64,000 nucleotides of DNA from Serripes groenlandicus (GCA_031761405.1 JASEVX010000010.1:8027977-8091976), one strand, 5' to 3'; positions 1-9,479 are shown, counted from the stretch's first letter. Notes: generated by a model not told the origin, from the letters alone. Program-made: numbers and translations.

Positions 1-464
1 TCCAACAATAGTTCACGTCTGTATCAAAATGGAAATACTTATCATTACTAATTGCCCATGTATTGCAATATCACTCACAACTTTCTCTTTTATTAAGCGG
101 ACGAAATAATCACATCAGGTTAACAATTCAAAGAGGGAACACAAATCCAACAAGTTAACGCACTGATTAATGTAGTGTCAGATTTAATCAAAGGAGTCAT
201 TTCTTGAAAGAAAAAAAAGCAGCATAGAATGTTGTTTACACAATATATGTACAGCTTTAGTAAAAAAAAAAACCTTTTCACACATAATTCATATTGACAC
301 ATCTGAAAACAGACGATTATTGAAATGATGAAATAACACCTTTTGTCACAAGGTTTAAAACATGATTGTTTTTATAATATAATCATATTTAAAGAGTTTT
401 TCCATATATTTGGGTTAATATTTTCAAAGCCGTCTCTTGCAGATTGCTTGTAAGTAGGAAATAA
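1..464. other. AT-rich stretch with no recognised feature
   Basis: No open frame with protein-like composition, no inverted repeat and no SINE promoter boxes were found before the first MITE at 465. The short reading frames here are AT-rich noise. Confidence 0.5.
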
Positions 465-624
465 TTAACCCTTTCCAAGATACCAAATTTCTGCAACAGA
501 CTACTTTGAAAACATCGAAGCAAATAAAGGAAAACCAATTCAATTTCTTCTTTTGTCACTATATTTTCAAAAAGCCGTCTGCTGCAGAGGCGTCAGAAAG
601 CGTTATATAAGGGGAAAGGGTTAA
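465..624 (+). mobile_element. TTAA MITE, short copy
   Basis: The copy starts TTAACCCTTTCC and ends GGGGAAAGGGTTAA, so a TTAA target duplication flanks CCC...GGG ends. It is about 160 bp because the central hairpin is missing. The right half keeps the GCAGAGGCGTCAGAAAGCGT motif of the family. Confidence 0.8.
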
Positions 625-679
625 CTGAAGGTTTATTACTGAAATAAAAGTAAAAAAATTGTGACATAAAGCTGGTTTT

Positions 680-771
680 AAGCAATTTCTACTTTTGTCA
701 CAATGTTTTCAAAAATCGTCTGTCGCAGATGCTTTAAATTGCGCCTGCAAGTGGGGAAAGGATTATCTGAT
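680..771. mobile_element. Partial TTAA MITE (right half)
   Basis: A TTTCTAC..TTGTCACAATGTTTTCAAAAATCGTC stretch followed by a GTGGGGAAAGGATTA end matches the right half of the dominant MITE family. The left end is not recognisable. Confidence 0.55.
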
Positions 772-889
772 ACGATAAACGTCCGGGTCACACGAAAACC
801 GACCTTTTTCCACCTTATTGCAAATGACTATCAATATTAACCAACACTTAACCCGTCTGATCTGCATCCAATTCCACCAACCTTACTTA

Positions 890-1500
890 AGCGTTAAGAA
901 ATACTTAAAAGCAAATGTCATCATTGTTTTGTAAAAACATGAATGGTGTAATGTAATTAAGTAAATAACTAAGTGGATATAAATGGTCACATTGCTGAAT
1001 AGCAATTGAATTAGTTTGGCATTTTTATTAGAGATACACAATTGGTGAAATATGTGTTTAACCCTTTCCCTCATACGACAATTCTGCAGCAGACGACTTT
1101 GAACATATTTTGTCAAAAAATAGAAAATCTCTATCACTGAATGGATAACCTATGACTAAAAGTGGAAAACATTGTGGCAAAAGGAGAAATTGCTCGTTTT
1201 GAGCAATTTCGCCTTTTGCCACTATGTTTTCAGAAAGCCGTCTGCAGAGGTGTCAGAAAGCGTCTATATGGGGGGAAAGGGTTAAATACTGAAAAGCATA
1301 TTTCATCATTTTTGTTTCCCTAATAATGTGTAAAACATGAATGGTGTAATGTATTTAAGTACAATGACTAAGTCGACATAAATGGTCACCTTGCTGAATA
1401 GCAATTCTTGCTAAGAAATGAATTAGTTTGGCATTTTCATTAGGGATACAACATTGGTGAAATATGTGTTTAAGTATTTAAGTATTACTTAACACTAAGT
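890..1500. repeat. Diverged tandem duplication, first copy split by a MITE
   Basis: The sequence at about 890-1060 recurs at about 1290-1475. Shared markers are AAAACATGAATGGTGTAATG, TAAATGGTCAC, GAATTAGTTTGGCATTTT and TTGGTGAAATATGTGTTTAA. The first copy stops at GTGTTTAA, where the MITE at 1058 begins; the second copy runs on without an insertion. Confidence 0.75.
1058..1285 (+). mobile_element. TTAA MITE, full-length
   Basis: This is a typical copy: TTAACCCTTTCCC, a CATACGACAATTCTGCAGC left subterminal block, a GCAGACGAC motif, a central hairpin GAAATTGCTC-GTTTT-GAGCAATTTC, then TCTGCAGAGGCGTCAGAAAG and GGGAAAGGGTTAA. The second copy of the surrounding tandem duplication, near 1467-1475, approximates the empty TTAA site. 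Confidence 0.9.
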
Positions 1501-1589
1501 AAAGTTGGTTGAATTGGACCCTGAAACTTTCCATACATGCATAGTCATTTACTGTTTACGACTTCTGGAAACCTTTTGAAAACGTTTGT

Positions 1590-1656
1590 CACATTGTTTT
1601 TAAAATTCGTCTGCTGTAGAGGCGTCAGAAAAGCGACTACATGAGGGAAAGGATTT
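1590..1656 (+). mobile_element. Partial TTAA MITE (right end)
   Basis: The right half of the family (TCGTCTGCTGTAGAGGCGTC then ATGAGGGAAAGGATTTA) is present without a matching left end. A second degraded fragment with a GCAGACG..CGCC block follows to about 1780. Confidence 0.55.
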
Positions 1657-1849
1657 ACCATCTCCTACTTGCAGACGTATTTTGACGCCTCAGCAATAGA
1701 CACATTTTTGAAAACCGTATGGCAAAATGTGAATTTGTTCGTCATGAAAAATTTCCCCTTTTTGCCAAAAATGTCTCTATCCTGTACTGAAGCTTTCTAG
1801 TACTTTCTAGAAGGGTATACTAAAAATACTTTTTTTTATATTTTTTATT

Positions 1850-1905
1850 TATTTATTAGGGTTTTTACGAAGCTTTCAACATTATTTCAGTTATATCACG
1901 GCGAC
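1850..1905 (-). mobile_element. SINE 3' fragment
   Basis: A GGGTTTTTACGAAGCTTTCAAC..TTTCAGTTATATCACGGCG stretch is the reverse complement of the 3' tail shared by the tRNA-derived SINEs elsewhere in the window (CGCCGTGATAT...GTTGAAAGC). No tRNA-like head is present, so it is a 5'-truncated insertion. Confidence 0.6.
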
Positions 1906-1999
1906 AGTTCACTTATTCATGATTGTAAGAGACATTTTTTCGTTATGATGTTTTAAAAGTCGTCTGCTGCGGATTGTTTTGTAGGAAATGGTTACACAG

Positions 2000-2223
2000 T
2001 TAACCCTTTCCCACCTGCAGACGCATTCTGACGCATCTACAGCAGACGACTTTTGAAAACATTGTGGCCAAAGGAGAAATTGCTCATCATGAGCAATTTC
2101 TCCTTTGGCCATAATGTTTTCAACTTTAGTTAACGACGAAGCTATCTTTTTATGGAGATTGTTGAGGTTTTTGTCATGATGTTTTAAAAGTCGTCTGCTG
2201 CGGATGTGTTGTAGGAAATGGTT
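2000..2223 (-). mobile_element. TTAA MITE
   Basis: It starts TTAACCCTTTCCCACCTGCAG and has the central hairpin GAAATTGCTC-ATCAT-GAGCAATTTC. The right end has decayed to GGAAATGGTTA. A loose right-half copy of the same type occupies about 1915-1995 just upstream. Confidence 0.8.
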
Positions 2224-2230
2224 ACAAAGC

Positions 2231-2458
2231 TAACCCTTTCCCACATACAACAAATCTGCAGCAGACGACTTTGAAAACATAGTGACAAGAACCTGAAAAA
2301 TCTCCATAAAAGATAGCCTAATTGTTTAATAAAGTGGAAAACATTGTGGCCAAAGGAGAAATTTCTCACCATGAGTAATTTCAACTTTTGCCGCAATGTT
2401 TTCAAAAGTCGTCTGCTGCTGTTGCGTCAAAATGCGTCTGCAGGTGGGAAACGGTTAA
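2231..2458 (+). mobile_element. TTAA MITE
   Basis: It starts CTAACCCTTTCCCACATAC and ends GGTGGGAAACGGTTAA. The left TTAA has become CTAA. It lies 7 bp from the previous copy, in the opposite subterminal orientation. Confidence 0.8.
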
Positions 2459-2522
2459 GCAGCATCAGGGTGTGGTTAAACCTTTTTCCTGGTGCGAATC
2501 GTATGTGCCCGTCTGCTTTATT

Positions 2523-2752
2523 TTAACCCTTTTCCTCATACGACAATTATGCAGCAGACGACTTAGGACATATTTTGTCAAAAAATAGAACATCTCTTTA
2601 ATTAAATGGATAACCTATGACTAAAAGTGGGAAACATTGTGGCAAAAGGAGAAATTGCTCGTTTTGAGCAATTTCTCCTTTTGTCACTATGTTTTCAAAA
2701 AGTCGTCTGCTGCAGAGGCGTCAGAAAGCGTCTATATGAGGGAATTGGTAAA
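2523..2752 (+). mobile_element. TTAA MITE with decayed right end
   Basis: TTAACCCTTTTCCTCATACG opens the element and the hairpin core is perfect. The right terminus reads GAGGGAATTGGTAAAA, so the second TTAA has been lost by point mutation. Confidence 0.8.
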
Positions 2753-2920
2753 AATATTCCGTGAAAAATGTTATATCTGAATAAAACCGAAAGCGTAACA
2801 CTGACTGAACTTTTAAAAACGTTATAGAAAGTTCCTCTCTTCGAAAACATTTTTCAAAAGCCTACAGTTGCAATGGCGTCAAAATTAACTTTTTTTTAAC
2901 GGATACATTAACATAAAATA

Positions 2921-3168
2921 TTAACCAGTTTTCCATATACACTTATCTTAATATAAAGCAGACGAATTTGAAATCAGCAAGACCAAAATTTGGAAATCTC
3001 CGTGTTATAATAAAATGAATGTATAATTAAGAAATAAATTTGGTAAAAACAATCGACAAAAGAAAAAAAATGCTAATATCGAACAATTTCTCCTTTTATG
3101 TCACAATGTTATCATAAGTCGTGTTCTACATATGCGTCAAAAAGCGTCTGTATCCGGGAAAGGGTTAT
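2921..3168 (+). mobile_element. Degraded TTAA MITE next to the integrin-like gene promoter
   Basis: A weak TTAACCAGTTTTCC left end, an AAAGCAGACGAATTTGAAA block and a right end GCGTCTGTATCCGGGAAAGGGTTA identify an old copy. It ends about 60 bp upstream of the TATA box at 3230, so it lies in the proximal promoter region of the gene. Confidence 0.65.
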
Positions 3169-3229
3169 TAATTAAATCAACATGTGCGCATACAAGGGGA
3201 TTCAACGAAGCATCCGGTTTGTGGGGGGT

Positions 3230-3290
3230 TATATATAAGAGGCAGTATGGGGTCGAGAGAGAGAGAGCGAGCGAGCGGGTGTAAAGTTTA
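3230..3290 (+). promoter_or_regulatory. TATA box and purine-rich initiation region
   Basis: TATATATAA lies at 3230-3238. A GAGAGAGAGAGCGAGCGAGCG tract starting about 25-30 bp downstream covers the expected transcription start. The predicted 5' UTR would run about 390 nt to the ATG at 3650. A possible splice donor (GGTAAAGAT, near 3340) leaves a 5'-UTR intron open but unproven. Confidence 0.6.
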
Positions 3291-3649
3291 TTGATAGGGT
3301 TCGGTTGAGTGTGCGGAACGTATCTACGTAGACGGCTGGTAAAGATAAATATTCTTAATTACTGAGAAACTGTGTACGAGCAAAGACGTGTTTAGTCGTT
3401 GTTTTGGTTACGATTTTTATTAAAAAATTAAATTAAAAAACAACAACAATAAATACAAATTTAAACGGATCAGGGGCGTTTGTTCTTTTAATTGAGTGGA
3501 TTAAGAGTTTATGATATGCGACATAAAGAAATAAAACAAAAGAGATAGACATAGATAATCAATAGAAGAACATTGAAATCACTGGAATTGATTTAAAACG
3601 CTCTAATTTATAACAAGAAACGGAACTTTTTATAAGTGATACATTCAAA

Positions 3650-4717
3650 ATGGATTTAAAACTGTGTGTCTTTTTGGCGTTTGTGTCTGTACTTGGCACA
3701 GTGCGAACGGACGAAAGTTGTAACACGGACAACTGCTACGCTTCAAACAATTACCTCTGTAACGAACAAGGGACCTGTGACTGTGGCACATGTACGTGCG
3801 AGCCTCCTTACCACGGACTCACGTGCGAGGAGTGCCCTACCTGCCAGTCCCCATGTGAGTTGTTTAAGGGGTGTGTGAGTTGTAAGATGCACGGGACCGG
3901 ATTATTAGGCCTGATGGAGTGTCTGACATGGTGTGAGCATCTCGCAAACTATATCTCTATGGACCATGCCGAGTTCGACAAGGAAGGGAATGACACGGAT
4001 GTCATGATGTGTAAACACACCAACGAGGAGATGTGCGTCGAGTCGTTCAAAATAGGCGGAATGTCGGGTGGGTACAGAGACCTGTTTGTCCGTACGGAAC
4101 AGGAGTGCCCAAAACGTCCAACCGGACCACAGTATGTTCCTGTAGAAATTACACCAGACTCAGCCACTACCGTGGATAGTCCCGATACCACGACAGAAGC
4201 CCTCGCTCCAACAACGACAACAACAGCAACAACAACAACAACAGGAAAACCACAAACAACATCTTATGTAGCAATAACAAACAGCGGCACCCAGACAACG
4301 CAGACGAAGCAACAAACTAAACAACAAGCAACAGACAAACAAACTGTAACAACTTCTGTAACGCGTCCTACGATAAAACATAAGGCAACTAAACGGACAC
4401 CAATGACACCAGCAGTGATAGATAGTGTAACAGAAGCTAGTGAAGTAGATCAAACAACCTTGAAGGATACCGTGATTGATTCACATAGCGGTAAGAAAAA
4501 AGACAGTCGTAAACATGACGATAATGCCAACGACGAAGTTGTGCACATAGACATTGAGGGTGACGACGATATACTGGATGATTCTGTCCCGGAGACAGCT
4601 GAAAATGCTGCTGGGTCCAGTGATCCGAGTTCTGGTTCCCGTCCAGTATCAGATAGTGTATGCAAGACCACTGTATTAGCCACAATATGTTCCGTTTATG
4701 TTATCTTTTGGGCGTAA
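3650..4717 (+). CDS. Secreted integrin beta-tail/EGF protein with mucin-like stalk and GPI-type tail
   Basis: This 355-residue frame has no interruption and a good start context (AAAATGG). Residues 1-20 form a signal peptide. Residues 24-60 match the last integrin-type EGF module (eight closely spaced Cys, including CDCGTCTC and GLTCEECPTC). Residues 61-153 match the integrin beta-tail domain, with a CELFKGCVSCKMHGTG segment, paired Cys near 121 and 129, and a terminal ECPKRPTGP. An NDT sequon lies at 114. In true integrins a membrane helix and NPxY tail follow; here residues 165-260 are Thr/Gln/Lys-rich, suited to O-glycosylation. Residues 290-320 are acidic, and the protein ends in a 14-residue hydrophobic stretch with no cytoplasmic tail, as in a GPI signal. 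A role as a surface or shed integrin-stalk mimic in adhesion or immunity is inference. Recognition of the domain is firm; GPI anchoring is likely but unproven. Confidence 0.88.
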   Translation: MDLKLCVFLAFVSVLGTVRTDESCNTDNCYASNNYLCNEQGTCDCGTCTCEPPYHGLTCEECPTCQSPCELFKGCVSCKMHGTGLLGLMECLTWCEHLANYISMDHAEFDKEGNDTDVMMCKHTNEEMCVESFKIGGMSGGYRDLFVRTEQECPKRPTGPQYVPVEITPDSATTVDSPDTTTEALAPTTTTTATTTTTGKPQTTSYVAITNSGTQTTQTKQQTKQQATDKQTVTTSVTRPTIKHKATKRTPMTPAVIDSVTEASEVDQTTLKDTVIDSHSGKKKDSRKHDDNANDEVVHIDIEGDDDILDDSVPETAENAAGSSDPSSGSRPVSDSVCKTTVLATICSVYVIFWA

Positions 4718-4795
4718 GTTTTAAGTATATGGACCAAAGACGTGATTTATAAATACCGTGCCATTTTTACCCATTCCAAGTTGTCACGAATACAA

Positions 4796-4801
4796 AATAA
4801 A
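4796..4801 (+). terminator. Polyadenylation signal AATAAA
   Basis: The hexamer lies 78 bp after the stop codon of the integrin-tail gene. It is the first AATAAA downstream, giving a short 3' UTR. Confidence 0.6.
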
Positions 4802-4835
4802 CCCTCGTCCATCTAGGTCATAGATATGAAATACA

Positions 4836-4975
4836 TCAGAAGTCCAGATACGGAGGGGTTAAAGCTCTTTTCCCCACAATATCTCTCTTATTATCCAACC
4901 AAACCCTAAAGTGTAGGTACTCAAATTGATCGTCTCATTGAGACGATTCTTTCGAGTACCCACAACATATGGTTA
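4836..4975. mobile_element. Fold-back element, GTACTC family, copy 1
   Basis: A hairpin centred near 4939 pairs GGTACTCAAATTGATCGTCTC with GAGACGATTCTTTCGAGTACC. Its left flank, with GATACGGAGG and AAAGCTCTTTTCC, reappears inverted beside the copy at 36.64 kb, so the full unit is longer than the hairpin. Confidence 0.7.
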
Positions 4976-5062
4976 ACGGATAAAATATGGATTTTAGAAC
5001 AAGCTCTCGTGAAGCTGTAGACAAGAGGCGTATTTCATGCTCGTATATCCTTATCTGACATT

Positions 5063-5139
5063 CAAACCCTATGGTGTAGGTACTCAAAATAATCGTCTCT
5101 CTGGTCTGATTTTTGTGAGTACCCACACTATAAGGTTTA
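5063..5139. mobile_element. Fold-back element, GTACTC family, copy 2
   Basis: The outer stem CAAACCCTATGGTGTAGGTACTC pairs with GAGTACCCACACTATAAGGTTT. It lies 90 bp from copy 1. The inner stem has diverged (TCGTCTC versus TGATTTT). Confidence 0.65.
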
Positions 5140-5260
5140 CATGTTTAATAAGAGAGATATGCTCGTGCAAAGACATGTTTAATCGACGTCTAGTCATCTG
5201 CAGGTCTCTACCAAAGTTGCAGTTACTTCACAGTGGTCATGGGAAGCGAAAAGAATGTCA

Positions 5261-5489
5261 TTAGCCCCTTCCCACATACAACGAATCTGCAGCAGACGAC
5301 TTAGAAAAAATTTAGCGAAACATATGGAAACTCTATAAATGAAAGAATAACTATTGAATAAAGTTGAAAACATTGTGGCAAAAGGATAAAATTGCTCATT
5401 ATGAGCAATTTTACCTTTTGTCACAATGTTTTCAAAAAAATCGTCTGCTGCAGTAAGAAATAAAGCATCTGTATGTAGGAATGGGTTAA
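5261..5489 (+). mobile_element. TTAA MITE
   Basis: It starts TTAGCCCCTTCCCACATAC and ends GTAGGAATGGGTTAA. The core hairpin GATAAAATTGCTCATTATGAGC is intact. Confidence 0.8.
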
Positions 5490-5587
5490 GAAAAAAAAGA
5501 AAGAATAAAAGACATCATACTTGTCTTTATTATACTAAAAGGTGAACGGTTCTGAAGCAGAACGTTTTTCAATTATAAACTTATTGT

Positions 5588-5822
5588 TTAACCACTTTCC
5601 CTCATATAGACGCTTTCTGATGCCTCTGTAGCAGACGGATTTTTGAAAACATAGTGACAACAGAAGAAATTGCACAAAACGTGCAATTTCTCCTTTTGAC
5701 ACAATGTTTTCCGATTTTAGTCATAGGTTATCCATTCAATTATGGAGATTTTCTAATTTTTTTTTGTCAAAATATGTTCAAAGTCGTCTGCTGCAGAATT
5801 GTTGTAAGAGGGAAAGGGTTAA
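5588..5822 (-). mobile_element. TTAA MITE sharing a TTAA with the next copy
   Basis: The subterminal blocks are reversed relative to the 1058 copy (CATATAGACGCTTTCTGATG on the left). The core stem is the GAAATTGCAC/GTGCAATTTC variant. The right TTAA (5819-5822) also serves as the left TTAA of the next element. Confidence 0.85.
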
Positions 5823-6054
5823 CCACTTTCCCACATGCATCACATCCGCAGCCGATGACTTTCGAAAGTATTTACACAAACATATTGATAATCTGTAACA
5901 AGTTACATAAGTATTTTTTAAAACAATTGAAAACACTGTGGCAAAAGGGGAAATTGCTCATATTGAGCATTTATTCCCTCATTTCGGCACAATGATTTCA
6001 CAAGTCGTCTGATGTGGATCCGCCAAATCTCTTCTGTGTGTGGGAAATGGTTAA
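5819..6054. mobile_element. TTAA MITE, abutting the previous one
   Basis: It runs from TTAACCACTTTCCCACATGC to GTGGGAAATGGTTAA. Only four bases separate it from the 5588 copy, so one inserted into the TTAA made by the other. Confidence 0.8.
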
Positions 6055-6337
6055 ATTTAAAAAAAAAAATGTTGATGTGATTTTTTGTGACTGGTTGTAA
6101 ATAGTGTAAACTAGTTTTTACTTGTAAAAGATATCTGCATTTGCCACAATGTTTTCAACTCTTGTAAACAATTTTCTTTTATTTATACAGAGTTTCAATA
6201 TTTTTTGCCCAAATGTTTTTAAAGTCGTCTGCTGCTGATTTTTGTGTTTATTGTGTACAAACGTTCATGTATATAGAATGAGAAAGAATCAACATGAACA
6301 TTTTAAGGTCACGGTCAAGGTCAGCGAGTGCATTCCT

Positions 6338-6572
6338 TTACCCCTCTCCTACATGCAGACTCAGTTTTATGTATCTGCAGCAGACGACTTTGGAAAACTT
6401 TGTGGCAAAAGGAGAAATTGCTCATAATGAAAAGAAAAATATATTTGCTACAAGAAAATGGTTTCAACTTTATTCAATAAATATGATTTCATTTATAGAG
6501 ATTTACTTCATTTGTCAGAATATATTTTCGAAGTCATCTGCTGCAGATTTGTTGTATGTGGGAAATGGTTAT
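6338..6572 (-). mobile_element. TTAA MITE, decayed ends
   Basis: The left end is TTACCCCTCTCCTACATGC and the right end GTGGGAAATGGTTA. The right flank from about 6572 to 6660 (CGTGGATAATG..CTATCAG..CCGTCTGCTGTACAC) is duplicated at 6912-7015. Confidence 0.65.
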
Positions 6573-7015
6573 CGTGGATAATGTTTAACGTTTAATCGAC
6601 TATCAGGGATTTAGGCAGGAGATGTTAATAATCAACCGCTTGTAACGGACACCGTCTGCTGTACACAGATTATGCTAAGCGTTGTTTCTAATGCATTTCT
6701 GAATTAACCCTTTTCTCACACGCAATAAATTCATAATGAGCAATTTTTCAATTTGCCACATTGTTTTCAACTTTATTCAATAAATATAGTTTCATTTATA
6801 TAGATTTATTTCGTGTGTGTCCCTTTAGAGCTGCCGTAGATTTACTTTATTTGTCAGAATATATTTTCGAAGTCGTCTGCTGCAGATTTTTTTTGTATGG
6901 TGAAAAGGGTTATCGTGGATAATGATTAACGTTTAATCGACTATCAGCGATTTAAGCAGAAGATGCTAATAATCCACTGCTTGTAACGGACACCGTCTGC
7001 TGTACACAGATTATG
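6470..7015. repeat. Local direct duplication containing MITE halves
   Basis: About 190 bp at 6470-6660 recur at 6765-7015. Shared markers are TATTCAATAAATAT, TATATTTTCGAAGTC, TTTAATCGACTATCAG and ACGGACACCGTCTGCTGTAC. The duplicated unit contains both MITE and flanking sequence, so it was copied as a segment after the MITE inserted. Confidence 0.7.
6714..6912. mobile_element. TTAA MITE within duplicated segment
   Basis: It starts TTAACCCTTTTCTCACACGC and ends GGTGAAAAGGGTTA, with an internal deletion of the left arm. A further left end lies at 7045 (TTAACCCTTTCTCACACGC) without a partner. Confidence 0.65.
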
Positions 7016-7231
7016 TTTAACGTAATTGCCGATGCATTACTGAATTAACCCTTTCTCACACGCAATTAATCCACAGCAGACGACTTTGGAACAATCTAGG
7101 TGAAGCTATCGAAGATCAAGGTAGGAGATGCGAATAAACCATTGCTCGTAACGGAATTCATCTGCTACGCGTTGTTGACGAAGTCTTCTCCACTTGCAAT
7201 AAATATGCAGCAAACGACTTTGAAAATGTAA

Positions 7232-7275
7232 AGGTGAAAACCAAAGACCTAATAGTACATGCACTATACGGTCTT
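7232..7275. repeat. Short inverted repeat
   Basis: ACCAAAGACC and GGTCTTTGGT pair around a 24-bp loop with TAGTACATGCACTA symmetry inside. It is a small hairpin with no recognised family. Confidence 0.5.
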
Positions 7276-7361
7276 TGGTGAAAACATAGGGCTAAGCTAA
7301 AGGCATTATCTGTTAATGAAAGTTTTAAAGTGGCATTTGAAAACACAACAGCAGACGGATC

Positions 7362-7591
7362 TTAACCCTTTCCCTCATACGACAGTTCTGCAGCAGACGA
7401 CTTTGAACATATTTTGTCAAAAAATAGAAAATTTCTTTAATTGAATGGATAACCTATGACTAAAAGTGAAAAACATTGTGTCCAAAGGAGAAATTGCTCG
7501 TTTTGAGCAATTTCTTCTTTTGTCACTATGTTTTCAAAAAGCCGTCTGCTGCAGAGGCGTCAGAAAGCGTCTATATGAGGGAATGGGTTAA
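7362..7591 (+). mobile_element. TTAA MITE, full-length
   Basis: It is close to the 1058 type from TTAACCCTTTCCCTCATACG to GAGGGAATGGGTTAA. The core hairpin GAAATTGCTCGTTTTGAGC is intact. Confidence 0.85.
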
Positions 7592-7790
7592 AAACAGTGT
7601 GAAAATAATTCTGCAGCAGACGAGTTTGAAAGCATTTGATCAAACATACGTGAGATCTCAATAATTGAAAATGTAATCCTCAAATAGTTTACAACATGTT
7701 GGCAAAATGAGAAGGTGCTCATTAATGAGCACTTTTTCTTTTTCCACAAAGTTTTCAAATAGCGTCTGCTGCAGATGCACATACAATTGA
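7588..7790 (+). mobile_element. Degraded TTAA MITE, sharing the 7588 TTAA
   Basis: Directly after the previous copy come ATAATTCTGCAGCAGACGAG and a distinct core stem GGTGCTCATTAATGAGCAC. The right end beyond about 7790 is lost. Confidence 0.6.
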
Positions 7791-7929
7791 TGGATTGCAT
7801 CAACTGTTTACCTGGAAGTATATGTTTGGAATCGTCTGCTTTCAGGAAAGTCTTAGAAAAATATTTTATCATTCGGAAAATTATGGATTACGTTTTTTTT
7901 AATACATGTATAATGTTAATGTTGAAATA

Positions 7930-8053
7930 ATTGTTGGCCAATGAGAAATTGCTCGTTTGTTGACAATTTTCCCGTTCCAATCAATGTCTTTGGAAGTCGT
8001 CAAAGCATACAAAGTCAGAAGTCGTTTGTTCATGTCAGGGAGGAAAGGGTTAA
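7930..8053 (+). mobile_element. Partial TTAA MITE (right half)
   Basis: A GAGAAATTGCTCGTTTGTTGAC core remnant and a GGGAGGAAAGGGTTAA end are present. The left half is absent. Confidence 0.55.
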
Positions 8054-8169
8054 TCTGTTACGTCTCTGTCTGATGGAACAAAGAACTGGATGCATCCTTC
8101 GTTTATTCAGGCTAATTGTCTAATTACTGTTTACACAACCGGATTTTATCATCAACCCTCTGTATATCA

Positions 8170-8508
8170 CTTAGTCCGTTCCCTGATTTAGATAACGTTT
8201 GACGTCTTATCTGCATACGAATTTTGAAAAACGTGTTGGGAAAAGGAGACACTAATGAGCACGAGCATATTTTTTATTATATTCCCACCATGTGTTCATT
8301 TTCGTATTTTTTATTTTTTTTGCTCAGATATTTTCAATCCGAATGAGACAAAATGAGAAATTTCTCATTTTGAAAATATGTTTTAAATTTCTCATTTTTA
8401 TTTGATTTTATTTTATACTTTAAATTATTAGCGACTGTTCGTGTTTTTTAGGTAGATATTTTTAAAAATCGTCTGCAGCAGAATTGTTCAAAGCGGGAAA
8501 AGAGTTAA
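8170..8508. mobile_element. Highly degraded TTAA MITE
   Basis: A GTCCGTTCCCTG left end, a GACGTCTTATCTGCATACG block, an expanded AT-rich core and an AAAGCGGGAAAAGAGTTAA right end are in the right order and spacing for an old copy. Confidence 0.45.
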
Positions 8509-8629
8509 ATGAGGATTTGGTAAAGAAATTGTGAACCCATTAACCGATACGCCTTTCTTATTCTACCAAATTGACAAACATCTTATTACAGAAACAATGA
8601 TCAATCCTTTTACATGATGCAGATTTTTG

Positions 8630-8827
8630 TCGCCTTTTACTGCAAACGCATTTAAATAGCAGTAGACGACTTTTGAAAACATTGTGGCCAAAGGTGAAAT
8701 AGCTCGTGATGACCAATTTCACTTTTGGCCACAATGCTTTCAACTTTATTTAGCATTTTTTGTGTTTTTGCCACTATGTTTTCAAAGTCGTCTGCTGCAG
8801 GTTTTATTGTATGTGGGAAAGGGTTAA
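8630..8827 (-). mobile_element. TTAA MITE with decayed left end
   Basis: The GCAGTAGACGACTTTTGAAAAC block, a core stem with GGCCAAAGGTGAAAT and ATTTCACTTTTGGCC, and a clean GTATGTGGGAAAGGGTTAA right end are visible. Confidence 0.7.
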
Positions 8828-9019
8828 AGTCTCAGCCTAATATCAGCACGGAATAGAGTCAATCGCTCTTTTTATAGTAGCGCCTTATTACTGAATATAC
8901 TGTCAATGTTAATATATCTGAACTATTTTAATAAAGGGACCGTTTCCTGTCAAACGGGACCTGGCTGCATATCCTTTTTCCACGTTTGTTTTCGAACGAG
9001 TCCGGGAACAGATACACGG

Positions 9020-9239
9020 TTAGCCCTTTTCCACATAAAGAGTACGTTTTCTGACGCCTCCGCAGCAGACGACTATTGAAAACATTGTGGAAAAAAAATC
9101 ATAATGAGCAATTTCTCCTTTTATTAAAATGATATCAACCCTTATCTATAGTTATACTTTGAATTCAAAATGTTCATATGTTTGCCTATATGTTATCAAA
9201 GTCGTTGGCATCAGATTTGCTGTATGTGGGAAAGGGTTA
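9020..9239 (-). mobile_element. TTAA MITE
   Basis: It starts TTAGCCCTTTTCCACATAAAG and ends GTATGTGGGAAAGGGTTA. One core arm is deleted, leaving only ATCATAATGAGCAATTTC. Confidence 0.75.
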
Positions 9240-9479
9240 TGCCGACACAAACGATCATATTCAGATCGACCAGGAACGATTGTCGAGAAATGAGAATTCA
9301 TCGACTTCATCTTTTGACACATTGATATTAAGTTCGTTGTAAATAGAAGCGCGAGTTCCTCAACATAGTCGATTTCACTTGCATGTATGTATGTATGTAT
9401 TTATCATTTGTAGAGTAAATGGTTGAATAAATCTTGTATATTTTTCCATCAGTGTTTCACTTTTTCATTGTTAACTGCT

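Noticed and set aside
4160..4685. Minus-strand Cys-rich and Ser-rich frames under the integrin-tail gene
   Set aside because: They are antisense shadows of the Thr-rich ACA repeat and acidic region of the real coding strand.
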